A stretch of 54,340 nt of DNA from Nostoc sp. NMS7 (GCF_017115085.1 NZ_JABXKJ010000182.1:1-54340), one strand, 5' to 3'. Counted from the stretch's first letter, positions 18,330 to 27,735 are shown. The notes: a model not told the origin generated them from the sequence alone. Numbers and translations are program-made.

Positions 18330-18499
18330 TTAGAGGATGTTTGAAAAGTATTTGGCTGTGATTCTAGGCACTTATTGATCCCCCTTAACCCCCCTTAAAA
18401 AGGGGGAAACCGGAATCAAATTTCCCCAATTTATCGGGGAATTTAGGAGGATATAAAATGTTTTGATACCAACAATAGGACTTTTCAAACAACCTCTTA
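18330..18499. repeat. Inverted-repeat element (MITE-like), family TTAGAGGATGTTTGAAAAGT
   Basis: The left end reads TTAGAGGATGTTTGAAAAGT and the right end ACTTTTCAAACAACCTCTTA, which is its imperfect reverse complement. The 170-bp element has an internal hairpin CCCCCTTAAAAAGGGGG. The same termini bound the element at 29962-30151. It lies between the Uma2 and aspS genes; nothing else is visible in 18112-18579. Confidence 0.75.
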
Positions 18500-18579
18500 G
18501 GCCAATTATCGGAATCTTTGCTTTCTCAATTCAAGTAAGGTGGGCATTGCCCACCCTACTTAGACAATTCGCTAGTTTA

Positions 18580-20367
18580 CTAAGACTTTGGTTTATATGT
18601 CGAAGCAACGTGCAATTCTTTCAATTGTTTAGCATCTACACTCGAAGGTGCATCTGTTAACAAACAACGTGCTTGTTGTGTCTTCGGAAAAGCAATGACA
18701 TCTCGAATGGATTCTTCTCCAGCTAGCAACATTACCAAACGATCTAAACCGTAGGCGATGCCACCATGCGGCGGTGTACCATATTCAAATGCTTCTAAGA
18801 GAAAACCAAATTTACTTTGTGCTTCTTCAGGAGATAAACCGATCGCTTCAAATACTTGCTGTTGAATTTCTCGCTGATAAATCCGCAGACTTCCGCCGCC
18901 AACTTCGACGCCGTTGAGTACTAAGTCATAAGCTTGGGCGCGTGCAGTCTTTAAATCGCTTAAATCATCAGGATGTGGTGCTGTAAATGGGTGGTGTAGT
19001 GCTTCTAGACGCTTTTCGTCTGCATTCCACTCGAACATCGGGAAATCTGTAATCCAGAGTAAGTTGATTTTTTCTGGCTCGATTAACCCAAATTCTTTAG
19101 CGATCGCTTGCCGTAATCTATCTAATGTTTTATTAACTGTAGCAGTATCACCAGCCCCAAACAATAGCAAATGTCCAGCTTTTGCACCTGTGCGGCGCAA
19201 AATCTCTTGTTTTTGTTCAACGCTGAGGTTATCTTTAATCGCGCCAATGGTGTCAATTTCCCCATCATCTCTGACGCGGATATAAGCTAAACCTTTAGCA
19301 CCGGCTTCACTGGCTTCTTTAAATAAGTCGCCGCCTGGTTTAATGCGGACATTAGAAATTACATCGTTACCGTTGGGAATGGGGAGGATTTTGACGATAC
19401 CACCATTGGTAACAGTGTCCCGAAACACTTTGAAACCAGAGTCTTTGACAATATCTGAGACATCAACTAATTCTAAACCATAGCGGGTATCTGGTTTATC
19501 ACTCCCGTAGCGTTCCATCCCTTCAGCGTAAGTAAGACGGGGAAAAGGGCGCTGTAACTCAATTCCTTTAACTGTTTTGAAGATATGGCAAACTAACTTC
19601 TCGTTTAGTTCGATAATTTCCTCTTGGGACATGAAGCTCATTTCCATGTCCAACTGCGTAAATTCCGGTTGTCTGTCGGCGCGTAAGTCTTCGTCACGAA
19701 AGCAACGGGCAATCTGATAATATCTGTCTAAGCCGGATACCATCAGCAGTTGTTTAAATAGTTGGGGTGATTGCGGCAAAGCATACCACTCACCAGGATT
19801 GACGCGACTGGGTAGAACATAATCCCGCGCCCCTTCTGGGGTAGAACGGGTAAGTATTGGAGTTTCGACTTCGATAAAACCTTCCAAATCTTCTAGATAA
19901 CGACGCATGGCTTTGACAATTTGATGACGTAGTTGCAAATTTTGCGCCATGCGATCGCGTCGCAAATCCAAATAACGATATTTTAGCCGCAAGTCTTCCC
20001 GAACTGTCTCGGTATCAGCTACGGAAACTTGGAAAGGTAACTGCTTGCGGACAGCATTCAGGAGTTTGATTTTATCGGCGTAGATTTCTACCTCGCCTGT
20101 GGGGATGCGGGTATTCAGCGATTCTTCGGGACGTTGTGTTACTCTACCAGTGATTTCGACAACATATTCATTTCGCAGGGCGTTTGCTTGCTGATAAGAA
20201 TCTGGGGTGCGTTGCGGATCGCTGACGATTTGGACAATTCCAGAGCGATCGCGTAAATCTAAAAATATTACACCACCATGATCGCGGCGACGGTCTATCC
20301 ATCCGTAAAAGGTAACTGTTTCTCCAATATGTTCTTTTCGGAGTTCGCCGCAATAGTGAGTTCGCAT
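18580..20367 (-). CDS. aspS: Aspartyl-tRNA synthetase
   Basis: This class II aminoacyl-tRNA synthetase attaches Asp to tRNA-Asp (or also tRNA-Asn in non-discriminating enzymes). Its 595 residues are normal for the bacterial type: an N-terminal OB-fold anticodon-binding domain ([22 protein letters not shown]), class II motif 2 ([19 protein letters not shown]), a GAD insertion domain ([14 protein letters not shown]) and motif 3 ([15 protein letters not shown]). The ATG begins [12 protein letters not shown]. The region upstream (20368-20672) holds no gene and should carry the promoter. Confidence 0.98.
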   Translation of the reverse strand: MRTHYCGELRKEHIGETVTFYGWIDRRRDHGGVIFLDLRDRSGIVQIVSDPQRTPDSYQQANALRNEYVVEITGRVTQRPEESLNTRIPTGEVEIYADKIKLLNAVRKQLPFQVSVADTETVREDLRLKYRYLDLRRDRMAQNLQLRHQIVKAMRRYLEDLEGFIEVETPILTRSTPEGARDYVLPSRVNPGEWYALPQSPQLFKQLLMVSGLDRYYQIARCFRDEDLRADRQPEFTQLDMEMSFMSQEEIIELNEKLVCHIFKTVKGIELQRPFPRLTYAEGMERYGSDKPDTRYGLELVDVSDIVKDSGFKVFRDTVTNGGIVKILPIPNGNDVISNVRIKPGGDLFKEASEAGAKGLAYIRVRDDGEIDTIGAIKDNLSVEQKQEILRRTGAKAGHLLLFGAGDTATVNKTLDRLRQAIAKEFGLIEPEKINLLWITDFPMFEWNADEKRLEALHHPFTAPHPDDLSDLKTARAQAYDLVLNGVEVGGGSLRIYQREIQQQVFEAIGLSPEEAQSKFGFLLEAFEYGTPPHGGIAYGLDRLVMLLAGEESIRDVIAFPKTQQARCLLTDAPSSVDAKQLKELHVASTYKPKS

Positions 20368-20672
20368 AAGTGTTAGTTCTGTTTGTCTGGGCTAGATTGG
20401 CAAGGAAATGTCAAAAGCCTTCCCATTATCTAGCATCAATAGTAATTGTAGTAATAAACATACAATAATCTCACGCCAATTTGCCAAAAGTCGATTCGAG
20501 GCTGTAGGGTGAGTGGATGAGACGCAGAAGGTGAAACAAGACCCCATAAGGCAAAGAAATTATCAAAGACCCTCACCGTGTCCCAGCCCCACCATGTTTT
20601 ACGGTATACAATGTTTCCGTTTTTACAATAATTCTCTTGTGTAACTTAACTATGGAACACAACTGATAACTT
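20368..20672. other. Intergenic region between aspS and the DUF29 gene
   Basis: I see no gene, hairpin or repeat of note here. An aspS promoter is expected (the gene reads leftward). The sequence is mixed, with AT-rich DNA near 20440-20480 and 20620-20670. Confidence 0.4.
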
Positions 20673-21146
20673 TTAATCACTGTCTCCATAAAAATCTTCA
20701 TCTAATAACTGTTCTATCAGAAAAGGACAATCGAGAGGATATTCTGCGTCAGTTGGTTTTCTCACTCCTAATTTAGCTTTTTTACTTTCTTTGATTGCCA
20801 GTTTACGAGCATCGGCATAGGACTTAGAAAGTATTTCAGTAATATAGTTTTTAAAAGAAGGGTTTTCTTCCAAATCCTTGTTTACTCGGAAACGATGTTC
20901 TGTGACAGAACTATACCAGCTTCCTTTCATCATCTCTGGAGCATCAGATTGAACGGTTAACTTGAGTAAATGAGTAATTAGGATTGTTAAATTACTAATA
21001 AATGACCGTTTCTCTGACTTTCCCATATCTTCTAATTCTAAAAGCAAATGCTCCCAATCTATATCATTAAAACGATGTTCTTTAATTTGCTCAATAATGC
21101 TTTGTCGCCAAAGATTAAAATCTTGTTCATACAGTTGATTATTCAT
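20673..21146 (-). CDS. DUF29 family protein
   Basis: This 157-residue member of the DUF29 family (PF01724) is common in cyanobacteria and has no known biochemical function. The signature is YEQDFNLWRQSIIEQIKEHRFNDIDW, followed by HLLLELEDMGKSEKRSFISNL and LTHLLKL, then the C-terminal LDCPFLIEQLLDEDFYGD. The length is normal. It lies just upstream of a 21-bp minisatellite and has no operon partner. Confidence 0.92.
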   Translation of the reverse strand: MNNQLYEQDFNLWRQSIIEQIKEHRFNDIDWEHLLLELEDMGKSEKRSFISNLTILITHLLKLTVQSDAPEMMKGSWYSSVTEHRFRVNKDLEENPSFKNYITEILSKSYADARKLAIKESKKAKLGVRKPTDAEYPLDCPFLIEQLLDEDFYGDSD

Positions 21147-21260
21147 CTAGCAATCCTAAAAAATAAAGGTGTAACAGGGAATTTTGATCGGGCTTATAGT
21201 GATGGCTTGTTCAGGTATACTGCAATTATAGAAAAATTTAGGCTCCTGTAAGTTGGGGAA

Positions 21261-21365
21261 CCGCTCCCATAAGTTGGGGAACCACTCCCGTCACGATGTA
21301 GACCGCTCCCATAAGTTCGGGAACCACTCCCGTCACGAGGTAGACCGCTCCCGTCACGAGGTAGA
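21261..21365. repeat. 21-bp tandem repeat (minisatellite) with two alternating unit types
   Basis: Five full 21-bp units run 21261-21281, 21282-21302, 21303-21323, 21324-21344 and 21345-21365, with partial copies on both sides. All begin CC(G/A)CTCCC. They then end either in ATAAGTTGGGGAA-type or GTCACGA(G/T)GTAGA-type sequence. The order is type 1, 2, 1, 2, 2. The period equals seven codons. Read on the minus strand it gives a repeating Gly/Ser/Asp peptide, but there is no start with support, so I call it non-coding. The rest of the 21147-21587 gap contains AT-rich DNA. Confidence 0.9.
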
Positions 21366-21587
21366 CCGCTACAGTTGCAATATTGATAACTACAGCTTAA
21401 ATATGGTGACACCAACTTCAATATTGCTAATGACACCTTAAGCATTCAAAGGTGAGGGCGCACAGTTATGCTCTTATACTGCGTGTTACATCCAAAATTT
21501 TTGTATTTTATTTATTTTGCCAAAATCCGAAATATTGCAGAGTACAGTTGTATAAAATCTCATTAAAAATTTCTTGCTGACGCAATT

Positions 21588-22679
21588 ATGCCGCCAGACT
21601 ACTCCGGTCAAAATTTACAAGGTCGCTCTTTTAAAGGTCAAAACCTGACTAGAGCAAACTTTAGCAATAAGGATATTAGAGGGGCAGACTTTACTAACGC
21701 TATTCTCAAAGATGCAAACTTCACAGGTGCTAAAGCTGGACTACAAAAGAGTTGGACTATGGGGTTGCTCACAGTATCATTCCTGGTGTGGGGACAATTA
21801 GGGTATTTCTCAATCCTTGTTAGTGCAGTAGTAGTATATTTTTTCTCTAACACAAGCACTGAAAAGACTGTGGATTTTATTGCGGCGATAGTTTGCCTAA
21901 TTGTGATACTGGTTTTTTGTATTATTATCATTCGTAAGAGTTTAACAGCAGCTTTAGTAGCCTTAGCCTTAGCTTATACTGTAGTTTTCACCGTAGCCTT
22001 AGCCGCAGCCTTAGGCGCAGCCTTAGGCGCAGCCTTAGCCGCAGCCTTAGTCGTAGGCGTAGTCATAACCGTAGCCTTAGCCGTAGCCTTAGCCTTTACT
22101 GTAGCCGTAGTCGGAGCCTTTACTGTAGCCTTAGCCATAGACTTCGCCGTAGCCGTAGCCTTCCCCTTCGCTGGAGCCTTAGCCTTAGCCGTAGCCTTCG
22201 CCTTTACATTATTTAGCGCTTACATTGGCTGGCGTAGTCTAGCGGGAGATGAAAAAGATACTTGGATTCGCTCATTTGCTCTTGCCTTCGCTGCTACAGG
22301 TGGTACAAGTTTTCGTAATGCTGATTTAACTAATACTAATTTTACTAGTGTAATTCTCAGAAATACAGATTTTAGAAAGGCCAACCTAACGCGCACTCGT
22401 TTTTATGAAGCTAAAAAATTAGACTTAGCGAGAGTAGACCATCCGACATTGATTAACCAAGCTATTCTCAATTTATTAGTAACTGGCAATGGTAGAGGAA
22501 AATCTTATGCTGGTGCGAATTTAAAAGGCGCAAACCTCATCAGTGCAGATTTAAAAGAAGCGAATCTAAAAGATGCTGATATTACAGAAGCCACCTTTCA
22601 AGGCGCTTGTTTAGAGCGGGCAAATCTCACTCTAGCTCAAGCTGTAGGTACTAACTTCACCAGCGTCTCCCGAACCTGA
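21588..22679 (+). CDS. Pentapeptide-repeat protein with a large Ala/Val-rich membrane insert
   Basis: This 363-residue protein starts with about 10 pentapeptide repeats (A(D/N)LxG type: NLQGRSFKGQNLTRANFSNK). About residues 60-215 form several hydrophobic segments of Ala/Val/Leu/Phe, encoded by a hexamer-rich DNA tract (GCCTTAGCCGTAGCC, 21955-22205). A second pentapeptide block (ADLTNTNFTSVILRNTDFRKANL ...) ends the protein. The form is a membrane-embedded pentapeptide protein of unknown role. At its 3' end another frame encodes a familiar helical tail, so the gene is probably frameshifted. Alternatively the shortened form may be functional. Confidence 0.75.
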   Translation: MPPDYSGQNLQGRSFKGQNLTRANFSNKDIRGADFTNAILKDANFTGAKAGLQKSWTMGLLTVSFLVWGQLGYFSILVSAVVVYFFSNTSTEKTVDFIAAIVCLIVILVFCIIIIRKSLTAALVALALAYTVVFTVALAAALGAALGAALAAALVVGVVITVALAVALAFTVAVVGAFTVALAIDFAVAVAFPFAGALALAVAFAFTLFSAYIGWRSLAGDEKDTWIRSFALAFAATGGTSFRNADLTNTNFTSVILRNTDFRKANLTRTRFYEAKKLDLARVDHPTLINQAILNLLVTGNGRGKSYAGANLKGANLISADLKEANLKDADITEATFQGACLERANLTLAQAVGTNFTSVSRT

Positions 22680-22953
22680 GAAGCCGGGAATTAAGGAATT
22701 GTTGACGCAATTGCAAGCAGCGATCGCATCTGATACAAACTTACCGCAAGAAGATAAAGCTGAGGCATTAGAGCAAGTGAAAGCCTTAGCAGAAGCCGCA
22801 AAAAGTCCCCAAGAAGGGGCAGTGCAAAAGACGGCGAAAACGGCTATAAAGATTTTAAAAGGGACAATCGCTAGTTTACCCAGTGCCACAAAGTTGGTTG
22901 AACAGTGCAGCAATCTATTACCGTTGATTTCAAGTTTTCTGGGTTTAGGGTAG
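22663..22953 (+). pseudogene. Out-of-frame helical C-terminal domain of the pentapeptide gene
   Basis: This frame overlaps the last codons of the pentapeptide gene and reads ASPEPEKPGIKELLTQLQ, then LPQEDKAEALEQVKALAEA, then KILKGTIASLPSATKLVEQC and ends in LGLG. I recognise this tail as the usual C-terminal domain of many Nostoc pentapeptide and related proteins. The EPEKPGIKEL junction looks like a natural linker continued from the pentapeptide block. A stop at 22677-22679 in the upstream frame separates the two. If it is translated alone, TTG at 22699 or 22702 after AAGGAA would be the start (84 residues). Confidence 0.65.
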
Positions 22954-22954
22954 C

Positions 22955-23109
22955 GTGTCAACTTAAGACCCGGCGAATGGAATTCGCGGCTATACAAACA
23001 AAGCCCACCTCCGTGGGCTAAGAGAAAATTAAGGTTTTTTAACCCGCGCAGGCGGGTTTTGTCTGTGTAGACGCGGTTTCTAACCGCCCTTTTAACCTTA
23101 AGTTGACAC
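22955..23109. repeat. 155-bp inverted-repeat element (MITE-like) with 13-bp perfect termini
   Basis: GTGTCAACTTAAG (22955-22967) and CTTAAGTTGACAC (23097-23109) are perfect inverted termini. Inside are the hairpin AGCCCACCTCCGTGGGCT and the stem AACCCGCG...GGCGGGTT. The core 22992-23070 is related to 30001-30075 inside a different element, so the core and the termini have been shuffled. The rest of the gap to 23379 contains AT-rich DNA and a heptamer run (ATGAATT, about 23364-23390). Confidence 0.85.
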
Positions 23110-23379
23110 CTATGAGCATTGCTGTGCCCCTAGCAACGTATTTGTATGATTATTAAAGTGAAATGGTATAAGAGATTTACAAGAAATAAATAAACGTAGA
23201 CGCGCATAGGCTTGCCGCAGGCTACCACAGAGACGCAGAAAAGCCAGTGCGTTGCGATTTGCATTTTTTTCCCAAGCATCGCCAGAGCTTGGACTTTTTT
23301 GTAGCAGCTTAACTAAATGGCATATTCCTTACTCATTTCGGTAGATTTAGCAAGCAAAATTTTAATTATGAATTATGAA

Positions 23380-23943
23380 TTATGAATTAGATTGACCATC
23401 CCCTCTATTTGGCAATGGCGAACCAAGGATGCTGAGATTGAGAACATGACCACCAGTAACTAAATAAACAGTATCACTGAGCGCACTTAGCTGGCGCACT
23501 AAAGAACCCAGGCGATCGCGGAACGTCCTGCCAAGGGGATAAGCTGGTACTACACCCCAGCCCACCTCTTCTGCTACAAACAGCATATCAGCCGCAACCA
23601 GATCCACCGTCTCTAACAACTCTGCAAGGATGTTTTCCCAGCTAGATTCATCGTGTTCCAGAAAATTAGCAACCCAAGTTCCTAAAGAATCAACTAAAAG
23701 GCAGGTATAGGGTTTTGCATCGGCGAGGGTAGCAGACAGTTCCACAGGTACAGATAGAGTTACCCAGTCTTGAGGACGACGTTGTTGGTGTTCTAAAATG
23801 CGTTGATGCCATTCATGATCATCTGGGTTATCGGTGGCTGTTGCTACGTAAACAACTGCTTTTCCTGACTGCATAGCCAGAGTTTCCGCCCATTCACTTT
23901 TACCAGATCGTGCTGGCCCTGTTACTAAGATGATTTTACCCAA
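23380..23943 (-). CDS. cobU: Adenosylcobinamide kinase / adenosylcobinamide-phosphate guanylyltransferase
   Basis: CobU phosphorylates adenosylcobinamide and then transfers GMP to it, forming AdoCbi-GDP in the nucleotide-loop assembly of vitamin B12. The 187 residues show the P loop GPARSGKSEWAE, VVYVATATDNPDDHEWHQRILEHQQRRP (with the conserved His), LLVDSLGTWVANFL, VAEEVGWGVVP and GRTFRDRLG. A Ser/Asn-rich extension of about 10 residues follows LVTGGHVL. It is not next to other cob genes, but cbiET lies at 32138 and a B12-dependent reductase at 50354. Confidence 0.95.
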   Translation of the reverse strand: MGKIILVTGPARSGKSEWAETLAMQSGKAVVYVATATDNPDDHEWHQRILEHQQRRPQDWVTLSVPVELSATLADAKPYTCLLVDSLGTWVANFLEHDESSWENILAELLETVDLVAADMLFVAEEVGWGVVPAYPLGRTFRDRLGSLVRQLSALSDTVYLVTGGHVLNLSILGSPLPNRGDGQSNS

Positions 23944-24136
23944 AGTTATTTTCTGACTATTTTAACAATATCCCTACGGTTGCAATTTCTTACCGCACTT
24001 TTTTACTTCATCGGTGAGATTTTTGGTTTTAAATAACTTTTAAGGTATAAAATTAGCACCAGCATCATCGATGCCCCAACAACCCCATTCTTAATTATTT
24101 AATACTACTGGGGACAGCAAACTTTAGGATGTCTTT

Positions 24137-24964
24137 ATGAACGCAGCTTTAAAACGCATAGAAGCAACTCTACACGATTTAGGAAATCGCGGCACTGCCT
24201 CTGCCGCCGAAACAGGTGATTCGACCACAAAACGGCCTTTCTCTTTTAGAATCAGCGTCGGAGCCAACGAACCCAGAGAAAGTACACAAACTGCATCTTT
24301 CCAGGATGGGGAACTGAATACACAAGGACAAACAGTTAACTTAGGCGTAAATACTGAGAGTGAGTATCCTCCTGAACAAAATTTCTTTCCTCACCATGAC
24401 TCTGTGCAGACCTTTCAAGCTGAAGACAATGGTAGCAAAATACCCAGCCTACCCAAGTTGAAAACTCCGAGTTTTAGTAGCCATCGCCACGGTGCTAATC
24501 CAGCATTGGCGATGAATCTATTGCAAGAAATTCAGGAAACTGTCGCCGGATGGCAAACAGAATTACAAAATATTTTGAAGCAAATTCAGGATATTTACTT
24601 AGAAGGCCCAATTGTTAATGGCTGGTTAGAATCCAATTCCCAGGAATCAGAAGCGGGAGGAACCGCAACACTACGCCATGCAGAAGTTGATCGCCTGATG
24701 AACTACGTAGAAGAAATTTGCGCGACTGGTGGAAAAGTATCTTATGAATCATCTGTTAGTGGCTATCGCCTCTGTGGTGTAGACGATGCTGGTAAAGTCT
24801 GGTCGCGTCTATGTCCATCAGATCAGGTTCCCAATGTTAGTATGGCGATCGCTCGTTACCAAAAGTTACGTCAACTGTTAGGGCGCAAGCAATCCTTGGA
24901 AACCCGTCTGAGTCAACTAGCCCAAACTCTCGTCGTTTTACACGGACATATTCAACAAAGGTGA
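24137..24964 (+). CDS. Hypothetical cyanobacterial protein with a helical C-terminus
   Basis: I do not recognise a domain in this 275-residue protein. Residues 1-120 are low in predicted structure (Ser/Thr/Gln/Pro-rich). Residues 130-180 form amphipathic helices (NLLQEIQETVAGWQTELQNI). Residues 195-275 form a compact region with RHAEVDRLMNYVEEICATGGKVSYESSVSGYRL, then a helical end (RQLLGRKQSLETRLSQLAQTL). There is no signal peptide. ATG 24137 follows AGGATG. It precedes the glycosyltransferase cluster but is separated from it by a repeat. Confidence 0.75.
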   Translation: MNAALKRIEATLHDLGNRGTASAAETGDSTTKRPFSFRISVGANEPRESTQTASFQDGELNTQGQTVNLGVNTESEYPPEQNFFPHHDSVQTFQAEDNGSKIPSLPKLKTPSFSSHRHGANPALAMNLLQEIQETVAGWQTELQNILKQIQDIYLEGPIVNGWLESNSQESEAGGTATLRHAEVDRLMNYVEEICATGGKVSYESSVSGYRLCGVDDAGKVWSRLCPSDQVPNVSMAIARYQKLRQLLGRKQSLETRLSQLAQTLVVLHGHIQQR

Positions 24965-25070
24965 AGTTTTAAAAGACATATCCGAAGAAACTCGGTTGGT
25001 GGGTCAGTAAGTTTTAGTTTAGATTAACTCTCAGCAGTTGTGCGTTGGATTTAAGATTTTAATCTCAAAT

Positions 25071-25186
25071 CGTTCGACTGAGCATCTCGACTTACTTCGA
25101 TTGCGCTCAGCACAAGTCGCTCGATGGAACCGTAGTCGTACTCCTGCAAAGAAGCAAGCTACGTGTAGCGTTCTGCAGGAAAGTCC
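25071..25186. repeat. 116-bp dispersed repeat, copy 2 (opposite orientation to copy 1)
   Basis: This is the reverse complement of 12847-12962 with 8 differences in 116 bases. It lies 26 bases before the first glycosyltransferase start codon, so it occupies the region where that gene's promoter would be expected. Confidence 0.8.
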
Positions 25187-25212
25187 CAAATCTCAAATCC
25201 AAAATTAAATCT

Positions 25213-26142
25213 ATGCCAGACACCCAAATCTCTGCCATTATCTGTACCCACAATCGAGATACCTATTTAGGGGCTGCAATTGATAGTCTTTTAGCGCAGA
25301 ATTTTGCTGCTGACTTTGAAGTTGTGGTAGTTGATAATGGGTCTAGCGATCGCACTCGTGAGGTTGTAGAACTAAGAACCCACAATCCCCGCCTGAAATA
25401 TGTCTTTGAACCCACTATTGGTTTATCTGTCGCCCGTAACACGGGTGCAAAAGTAGCTAGTAGTGATATCCTTGCTTATTTGGATGACGATGCCGTAGCC
25501 TGCGATCGCTGGCTAGAAGTTTTATATTTTGCCTACAATAATTCTAAGCTAGCGATCGCAGGTGGCAAAGTCACCCTCATCTGGCCCCCAGGAATCCAAC
25601 AACCACGGTGGCTATCTCCGGGGCTAGCTGCAAATCTGGGTGCATACGACTTGGGTGATACTACCATCTACATTGAGCAACCTGGCTCAACCCCCAGAGG
25701 CTTAAATTACTCCATCCGCCGCAGTTTCCTAGAAGAAATTGGCGGTTTTGATCCTCATCTCGGTCGAGTGGGGAAAAATCTATTATCAAATGAAGAACTG
25801 CAAATGACCGAATTTGCCCTACAGCGTGGTTGGCAAGTCGCTTATCTTCCCGAAGCACTAGTTGCTCACAATGTTGCTCCAGAGCGCCTTCAACCCTCCT
25901 GGTTTTTAAATCGAGGCTGGTGGCAGGGTATTAGTGAGTGCTATCGAGAACAACTCACTGGTAAAGCCGGTATCACTCAATTGCAGCGAGGTAGTGAACG
26001 GTTTGTGCGCGGCTTGTATAAGGCATTGCAATATTTTTCTGATCCAGCAGAACGGTTTGACAAACTTGTTTATGCTTACGGTCAGATTGGTTACTTAAAT
26101 GCTGCTATTCAAGGTCTTTTATCCACATCAAATAAGAAATAA
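25213..26142 (+). CDS. Glycosyltransferase family 2
   Basis: This 309-residue GT-A-fold glycosyltransferase uses a nucleotide-sugar. The N-terminal ISAIICTHNRDTYLGAAIDSLL and VVDNGSSDRTREVV are typical. The metal-binding DDD motif is in AYLDDDAVACD, and the acceptor region includes LNYSIRRSFLEEIGGFDPHLGRVG (with ED-type NEELQMT). A helical C-terminal region follows, ending in NKK. Acceptor and sugar are unknown. The next gene starts 23 bases after the stop, and an acetyltransferase follows that, so this is a small polysaccharide or glycan locus. Confidence 0.92.
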   Translation: MPDTQISAIICTHNRDTYLGAAIDSLLAQNFAADFEVVVVDNGSSDRTREVVELRTHNPRLKYVFEPTIGLSVARNTGAKVASSDILAYLDDDAVACDRWLEVLYFAYNNSKLAIAGGKVTLIWPPGIQQPRWLSPGLAANLGAYDLGDTTIYIEQPGSTPRGLNYSIRRSFLEEIGGFDPHLGRVGKNLLSNEELQMTEFALQRGWQVAYLPEALVAHNVAPERLQPSWFLNRGWWQGISECYREQLTGKAGITQLQRGSERFVRGLYKALQYFSDPAERFDKLVYAYGQIGYLNAAIQGLLSTSNKK

Positions 26143-26165
26143 CCAATAACATAATTTATAGTGAT

Positions 26166-27122
26166 ATGTCATCTAAAATACCAGTTTCAGTACTAATTCC
26201 GGCAAAAAATGAACAAATAAACTTGCCTGCGTGCCTAGCTAGCCTCAGCAGAGCAGATGAAATATTTGTAGTAGATTCTCAAAGTAGCGATAACAGCATT
26301 GAAATTGCTAAAAGTCACGGTGTAAATGTCGTGCAATTCGACTTCAATGGACGCTGGCCTAAAAAGAAAAATTGGTCTTTAGATAATCTACCTTTTCGCA
26401 ACGAATGGGTGCTAATTGTAGATTGCGATGAACGCATCCCTCCCGAACTTTGGTCAGAAATTGACCAAGTAATTCAAAACAAGGAATATACAGGTTATTA
26501 TCTTAACCGTCGGGTATTTTTCTTAGGAAAATGGATTCGTTATGGGGGGAAATATCCTGATTGGAATCTACGTTTATTTCAACATAAAAATGGTCGCTAC
26601 GAAAATCTACACACAGAAGACATTCCCAATACTGGTGATAACGAAGTTCACGAACATGTGATTTTGCAGGGGAAAGTTGGGTATCTCAAAAATGATATGC
26701 TCCACGAAGACTTCCGCGACCTTTACCACTGGTTAGAACGACACAACCGCTATTCAAACTGGGAAGCTAGTGTTTATTTTAATATTCTCGCAGGTAAAGA
26801 TGATAGCGATACCATCGGCGCTAATCTATTTGGTGATGCCGTGCAACGCAAGCGCTTTTTGAAAAAAGTGTGGGTACACCTCCCATTTAAACCCATTTTA
26901 CGGTTTGTTTTGTTTTATATTATTCAACGCGGTTTTTTGGATGGCAAAGCAGGATATATTTATGCACGCTTGCTGAGTCAATATGAATATCAAATTGGCG
27001 TTAAACTTTACGAATTACGCAACTGTGGTGGTCATTTAAATACTGCAACTACCCCGAAAGAAGGAGATGAGGAGCAGGGGAGCAAGGGAGCAGAAGAAAA
27101 GCTATTGACCATTGACTCCTAA
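26166..27122 (+). CDS. Glycosyltransferase family 2 (WaaE/KdtX-like)
   Basis: This 318-residue glycosyltransferase has a GT-A start (SVLIPAKNEQINLPACLASL), then FVVDSQSSDNS, LIVDCDERIPPEL (the DxD region) and YLNRRVFFLGKWIRYGGKYPDWNLRLFQ. The last resembles lipopolysaccharide core beta-1,4-glucosyltransferases of the WaaE/KdtX group. The C-terminal tail (after residue 290) is low-complexity, Glu-rich and partly encoded by repeat DNA. It follows the first glycosyltransferase in the same direction. Acceptor unknown. Confidence 0.9.
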   Translation: MSSKIPVSVLIPAKNEQINLPACLASLSRADEIFVVDSQSSDNSIEIAKSHGVNVVQFDFNGRWPKKKNWSLDNLPFRNEWVLIVDCDERIPPELWSEIDQVIQNKEYTGYYLNRRVFFLGKWIRYGGKYPDWNLRLFQHKNGRYENLHTEDIPNTGDNEVHEHVILQGKVGYLKNDMLHEDFRDLYHWLERHNRYSNWEASVYFNILAGKDDSDTIGANLFGDAVQRKRFLKKVWVHLPFKPILRFVLFYIIQRGFLDGKAGYIYARLLSQYEYQIGVKLYELRNCGGHLNTATTPKEGDEEQGSKGAEEKLLTIDS

Positions 27123-27165
27123 CTAATGACTCCTAACTAATGACTAATGACTAATGACTAATGAC
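27110..27165 (+). repeat. Heptanucleotide tandem repeats (CTAATGA type) at the GT2/acetyltransferase junction
   Basis: Repeats built on CTAATGA and CTAACTAATGACTC run from the stop of the upstream glycosyltransferase into the start codon of the acetyltransferase. They offer several overlapping ATGs in different registers, so copy-number change could alter the downstream start region. Confidence 0.7.
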
Positions 27166-27735
27166 CAACCTTTAGTAGATTTACGTAAATATGACCAATC
27201 TTGGTTTGACCGGGGTCGTGCAAGTTGGTATATTTTATTATGGTGGTTTGTACAAGCGATCGCCTTTCCTCTCACTCCTCAACCGTTAAATATTCTGCGT
27301 TGTACTTTGCTACGATTATTTGGCGCTCGTATCGGCAAAGGTGTATTAATTCGACCCACCGCCCGCTTCACCTACCCTTGGAAAGTCACCATTGGTAACT
27401 ACAGTTGGATTGGAGATAACGTAGTTTTATACAGCCTCGATCAGATCAGCATCGGTGAACACTGCGTAATTTCCCAAAAAAGTTACTTATGTACTGGTAG
27501 TCATGATCTCCAAGACCCGGCCTTTGGGTTGAAAACAGCGAGTATCACCATTGACAATGGTGCATGGGTAGCGGCAGATTGTTTTATTGGGCCGGGAGTG
27601 CAAATCGGGACTAATACTGTGATTGGCGCTCGTAGTAGTGTTTTTACTAATATGCCCTCTGGGAAAGTTTGTTGGGGAAGCCCCTGTCGTCCCAAGACAG
27701 TTCGGATAAAACTTGATCCCCCTACAAACCCGTGA
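27154..27735 (+). CDS. WcaF-like hexapeptide-repeat acetyltransferase
   Basis: This 193-residue left-handed beta-helix acyltransferase (LbetaH) resembles colanic-acid WcaF, and probably O-acetylates a sugar of a surface polysaccharide. Hexapeptide repeats run through IGKGVLIRPTARFTYPWKVT, IGDNVVLYSLDQISIGEHC, SITIDNGAWVAADCFIGPG and IGTNTVIGARSSV. The His of TGSHDLQDPAF and the final VCWGSPCRPKTVR are typical for WcaF-type proteins. It is the third gene of the glycosyltransferase group. Confidence 0.9.
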   Translation: MTNDQPLVDLRKYDQSWFDRGRASWYILLWWFVQAIAFPLTPQPLNILRCTLLRLFGARIGKGVLIRPTARFTYPWKVTIGNYSWIGDNVVLYSLDQISIGEHCVISQKSYLCTGSHDLQDPAFGLKTASITIDNGAWVAADCFIGPGVQIGTNTVIGARSSVFTNMPSGKVCWGSPCRPKTVRIKLDPPTNP

